Below, one piece after another: positions 15,151 to 18,316 of a stretch of DNA of 18,316 nt. Origin of the DNA: an uncultured Ignavibacteriota bacterium (GTDB lineage Bacteria; Bacteroidota; Ignavibacteria; Tepidaquicellales; Tepidaquicellaceae); assembly GCA_903901375.1 (NCBI GenBank), contig CAIUQV010000272.1, positions 1 to 18,316 of the forward strand. Direction: 5' to 3'. Each line of letters begins with the position of its first letter. The first letter of the stretch is position 1. The position numbers and the translations under genes are program-made. The notes under the pieces are model-generated. The model was given only the letters and a program-made list of their open reading frames with translations, searched no databases and was not told the DNA's origin.

Positions 15151-15762
15151 TTATCTTAAGTCGATTACTTCAACATCGGACGGGGGTGAAAATGTAAATT
15201 TAGAGGAACTTACACCACTGTCCAGAGATATTTTCTTTAACAGGTATGTATCTGTTCCTTCTTTTGAATTTATAGTTATTTTTCTGATAAGGTTTTCTTC
15301 TTTATCTACCCATATTTTTGCAGATTTAACACTTCCTTTTGATCTTGGAGTAAGCTTAAGTAAATAACAATCCAAACCGGAAACCGTTTCAGAACCATCA
15401 AGATCAGAGTAAAAGTTCTCCGGATAATTGAATAAAAACTTATTCGGAGAAAAAGTATTTCCGTCATCTTTATAATTATCTACAATGACCTGTTTCTTTT
15501 TGATTGAATAGGACCATGATGTCACACCATCTGTAACTAACACCTGCCCTTTTGTTTCAATTCTGTATTTATTTTCTTTCTGTATGTAAATTGTTCCTGA
15601 TTCAGAGTTCTTTTTACCACTATGTGTAAAACTTGCTTTTGCATCTTTAATTGATTTGTAATTGCCCTGAACTTTCTTAATAATCTCCTGTGCGTCCTGT
15701 GAGAAGACTAAATTCGATGCAAAAATACTGATAACTATCAATAATGCTGCTATTAATCTCAT
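15151..15762 (-). CDS. lolA: Outer-membrane lipoprotein carrier protein LolA
   Basis: A 203-residue periplasmic chaperone that shuttles lipoproteins from the LolCDE exporter to the outer membrane. A Sec signal peptide covers residues 1-21 (cleavage after NLVFS or nearby). The mature start, AQEIIKKVQGNYKSIKDAKA, is the standard LolA opening, followed by SGTIYIQKENKYRIE and the GVTSWSYSIKKKQVIVDNY block. Length is normal. No lolB is present, as usual outside gamma- and betaproteobacteria. The gene lies between the DUF3108 gene (31-base gap) and the flippase-like gene (19-base gap), consistent with an envelope-biogenesis operon. Confidence 0.92.
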   Translation of the reverse strand: MRLIAALLIVISIFASNLVFSQDAQEIIKKVQGNYKSIKDAKASFTHSGKKNSESGTIYIQKENKYRIETKGQVLVTDGVTSWSYSIKKKQVIVDNYKDDGNTFSPNKFLFNYPENFYSDLDGSETVSGLDCYLLKLTPRSKGSVKSAKIWVDKEENLIRKITINSKEGTDTYLLKKISLDSGVSSSKFTFSPPSDVEVIDLR

Positions 15763-15793
15763 CTGTTTAATAAATATGAATTAATTAAAAATC

Positions 15794-16627
15794 TTATTTT
15801 ATAAATGAAGGTGCTGTCCAATTCTTCTTTTTAAAACTCGTTAACTCCAAAGTTATACTTCCAATAGTAACGTTAAATTTTGCTTTTATCGGGACCCTGT
15901 ATTCATCATCAGAAAACCATCCTGCAAATTCGCCAGTAAGACCAAAAACACCAACAAAATCTGCTACTCCTGCCACTCTAATACACTTGACATCATAATC
16001 AAGCATATCAATTTCCACATTTTCAGGTTTAGTGTTGAAAGAATAACGGACTGATGACTCTTTTTCGTTTATATAAACAGGTACATTATATCTTCCACCT
16101 GATTCTTTTATTTTATCGCTTAATGATTGTATTCTTGCATTGTAGAACAATGAAAGCCCGTCCTGAAATTTCTTTTCTTTCTCGATTGATAATTCATTCT
16201 TGGCTTCTTCTTTTCCGTCAACCTCCTTTATAGTCTTAATCAATTTATCATCATAATCAAAAGTATAATAAATATTAGTTATGGATTTTTCCTTGAATTC
16301 AGTTGCCGTAAACTTACCCGAATATACCGCAGACTTTTCATACATCATTATAGATTCAAAAATATAATTAATATTCACGAGTGGAATTGATTCAAAACTT
16401 TTGATCGATGCTGTAGAAGTATAAAATTCTTTCTTGCCATCTTTATTTTTGCCAGTAATCTTGAATTTCACTTCACCTAATTTTATAAAACCGTAATATA
16501 CGGAATAATTCAGTTCTTCACCAGTTTCAAGAATTTTATCCTGTTGAGAATAAACATGATTAACCAGAGCAAAGCTCAATAATAATATTATTATTTTAAA
16601 ATTCAATTTATGACAGTTTAAATTCAA
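15794..16627 (-). CDS. DUF3108-domain periplasmic protein
   Basis: A 277-residue exported protein with a signal peptide (hydrophobic FKIIILLLSFALVNHVYS, about residues 10-27). The mature start, ETGEELNYSVYYGFIKLGEV, is the typical opening of the DUF3108 family, and the remainder is strand-rich with few cysteines. DUF3108 has no established biochemical role. Members adopt a lipocalin/LolA-like barrel by prediction and often occur beside envelope genes. It starts 8 bases after the ctpA-type gene ends and precedes lolA, so it is probably co-transcribed with both. The Lol-like context hints at lipid or lipoprotein handling, but this is inference only. Confidence 0.85.
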   Translation of the reverse strand: MNLNCHKLNFKIIILLLSFALVNHVYSQQDKILETGEELNYSVYYGFIKLGEVKFKITGKNKDGKKEFYTSTASIKSFESIPLVNINYIFESIMMYEKSAVYSGKFTATEFKEKSITNIYYTFDYDDKLIKTIKEVDGKEEAKNELSIEKEKKFQDGLSLFYNARIQSLSDKIKESGGRYNVPVYINEKESSVRYSFNTKPENVEIDMLDYDVKCIRVAGVADFVGVFGLTGEFAGWFSDDEYRVPIKAKFNVTIGSITLELTSFKKKNWTAPSFIK

Positions 16628-16635
16628 ATCCTAAT

Positions 16636-18225
16636 TTATCTAAGCAATTTTGAAGCTTCATCTATAAGACTTAAACCTTTCAAGACCTGTTCATCAGACA
16701 TCATAAACACTGCATAGAAACCTTCATTGCCCCATAAGTCCCTTGCAATTTGTGCTCTGATTGATGTTTCAATGAATTTTCTGTCAATATTATAACCTAT
16801 CTGATCGAATACTACACTTCTTGATTTACCTAATTCAATTAATGCACTCAACATATCTTCCGATACTTTAAAAGCAGAAGCAAACTCTTTATAGGATTTA
16901 TATTTCCCTTCAATATTTTTTCTGTTTTGAATCATATACTTTTCAGTATACTCATAAATTAGATTCAGGCGCCTTAGCTGAACGGAGTATTTAGTCAATG
17001 TGTCTAATCTTACATAATAATCAGGTGATATTCCACCACCTCCAAATACATTCCTGCCTCCAAAAGTTTTAAACAGAGGTCTAGTAGTATCTTTAGTATC
17101 TTTAATATGTGAGAAATTATCTCCCTCAAGAGTATCAAGTCTCATCGGATCTTTATATTTTCCTCCTTCATAAGGCTTTTGAATTGTTCTACCGGATGGT
17201 GTATAATATCTGGCAGTTGTAACCCTTAATGCAGAACCATCAGATAAATCAAATTGTCTCTGCACAAGTCCTTTGCCAAACGATGTTTCCCCTACTATTA
17301 GCCCTCTGTCCCAGTCCTGGATTGCACCAGCGACGATCTCGCTTGCAGAAGCTGAACCTTCATTAACGAGAACAACTAAAGGAATATCTGTAAATCTTCC
17401 ACCACTAGAATTATAATTCTCTTCAAATTCCTTAATCCTGCTTTTAGTAAAAACTATTTTTTTACCTGCAGGAAGAAACTCACTTGCCATTTTAAAAGCC
17501 TGGTCCAGATATCCTCCCGGATTACTTCTTAAATCAAGTATTACCTTTTTCATACCCTCGCTTTTAAGCTTGTTCATTGCTGTCATAAACTCATCATAAG
17601 TGGTACCGGCAAATCTTGAAACTTTCACATAACCTGTCTCAGTATCCATCATAAATGAAGCATCAACACTGTATAATGGAATTTTATCCCTTGTGACAGT
17701 AAATTCCAATGATTCTTTCATTCCATATCTTACGATACTTAATTTTACTTTTGTCCCCTTCTGACCTCTTAGTTTTTTGGGTACATCTTCCCTTGTAATT
17801 TTAATAGCAGAAACATCATCTATTTTTACAATCTTGTCGCCTGCCAGGATTCCCAATTTCTCAGATGGTCCGCCGCTTATTGGTGAAACAACCGTCAGTG
17901 TATCATTTAAAACATCAAATTCAACTCCAATACCTTCAAAACTCCCTTGGAATTCTTCATTTACTCGTTTTAATTGATCAGAACTTATGTATATTGAATG
18001 AGGGTCTAATTCCTCAAGCATTCCTTTTATAGCACTTTCTGTTAACTTTTGTGTATCGACATTATCTACATAATACCGTGAAGTTAAATTCAGAACCTCA
18101 CTGAATTTTCTGACCTGATCTGAAACTTTGTCATCCGACATTGCTGTTTGCAGTTTCATTCCTGCAAATACACCTAATACAGTTAATATAACTATAAGAG
18201 GAATTATTAATTTCTTATTAAACAT
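16636..18225 (-). CDS. S41-family carboxy-terminal processing peptidase (CtpA/Prc type)
   Basis: A 529-residue periplasmic serine protease anchored by an N-terminal hydrophobic segment (5-24) that may be an uncleaved signal anchor. A PDZ domain covers about 95-180, with GVEFDVLNDTLTVVSPISGG and the GILAGDKIVKIDD carboxylate-binding region. The catalytic core has LDLRSNPGGYLDQA (230-243) and the Ser/Lys dyad Ser293 in NEGSASASEIVAGA and Lys318 in SFGKGLVQRQF, spaced 25 residues as in Prc and CtpB. The C-terminal 130 residues are the extended helical region of the longer Bacteroidota-type enzymes. It trims C-termini of envelope proteins. It heads the operon with DUF3108, lolA and the flippase-like gene. 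Confidence 0.95.
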   Translation of the reverse strand: MFNKKLIIPLIVILTVLGVFAGMKLQTAMSDDKVSDQVRKFSEVLNLTSRYYVDNVDTQKLTESAIKGMLEELDPHSIYISSDQLKRVNEEFQGSFEGIGVEFDVLNDTLTVVSPISGGPSEKLGILAGDKIVKIDDVSAIKITREDVPKKLRGQKGTKVKLSIVRYGMKESLEFTVTRDKIPLYSVDASFMMDTETGYVKVSRFAGTTYDEFMTAMNKLKSEGMKKVILDLRSNPGGYLDQAFKMASEFLPAGKKIVFTKSRIKEFEENYNSSGGRFTDIPLVVLVNEGSASASEIVAGAIQDWDRGLIVGETSFGKGLVQRQFDLSDGSALRVTTARYYTPSGRTIQKPYEGGKYKDPMRLDTLEGDNFSHIKDTKDTTRPLFKTFGGRNVFGGGGISPDYYVRLDTLTKYSVQLRRLNLIYEYTEKYMIQNRKNIEGKYKSYKEFASAFKVSEDMLSALIELGKSRSVVFDQIGYNIDRKFIETSIRAQIARDLWGNEGFYAVFMMSDEQVLKGLSLIDEASKLLR

Positions 18226-18316
18226 TATCTTTAAATTGTCTTTATAATTAATTATACATAAAAAACGGTAATAAGTTCCTATTTTATAAAATATTTATAC
18301 TATAAAAATATATACC

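Noticed and set aside
18226..18316. A sigma-70-type promoter upstream of the S41 peptidase gene (TATAAT near 18252-18257 on the minus strand)
   Set aside because: No acceptable -35 element is found at 16-18 bases, and TATAAT-like strings are common in this AT-rich DNA.

Overview
The window is AT-rich and gene-dense, and most of it is read on the minus strand. It looks like a Gram-negative bacterium of the Bacteroidota/Ignavibacteriota neighbourhood, probably an uncultured Ignavibacteria-like lineage. The main evidence is a secreted protein with a NFPNPFNP-type type IX secretion C-terminal domain, LolA with no LolB beside it, and the density of multiheme cytochrome and NrfD-type redox genes. 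The taxonomic call is inference.

Left part (1-5997): the 5' end of murI (cell wall D-glutamate), a DASS/SLC13 dicarboxylate transporter, a lone MlaF-like ABC ATPase on the plus strand, the tRNA thiolase mnmA, a DoxX-family membrane protein on the plus strand, and a secreted propeller-like T9SS cargo. The start of doxX carries an exact 13-base copy of the Illumina adapter stub (3888-3900). Removing it in silico restores an in-frame upstream ATG, so this is probably an assembly artefact.

Central part (6072-13821): the most interesting region. It reads right to left as a coherent redox module. A textbook sigma-54 promoter (13806-13821) precedes a membrane-anchored GcvH-like protein that lacks the lipoyl lysine. 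Next come a histidine kinase whose periplasmic domain carries two c-type heme motifs, an NtrC-type sigma-54 activator overlapping it, an archaemetzincin-type zinc protease, a Tat-exported four-cluster ferredoxin (HybA/HmcB-like), a HybB/NrfD-type quinone-interacting membrane protein, and a cytochrome with 12 CXXCH motifs plus one CX3CH. No hydrogenase or molybdopterin catalytic subunit is present. My reading is a heme-sensing, sigma-54-controlled menaquinone:multiheme-cytochrome oxidoreductase that may control its own transcription. Two palindromic near-repeats and a further perfect palindrome upstream of the promoter are candidate activator sites. A strong terminator hairpin follows the cytochrome gene.

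Right part (14109-18225): a compact envelope operon read right to left as ctpA-type S41 protease, a DUF3108 protein, lolA and an LPG-synthase-TM/flippase-like membrane protein. The only gene-free stretch over 300 bases is 13750-14108, which holds the sigma-54 promoter and the putative upstream sites. I saw no tRNA, rRNA, CRISPR array or insertion sequence.
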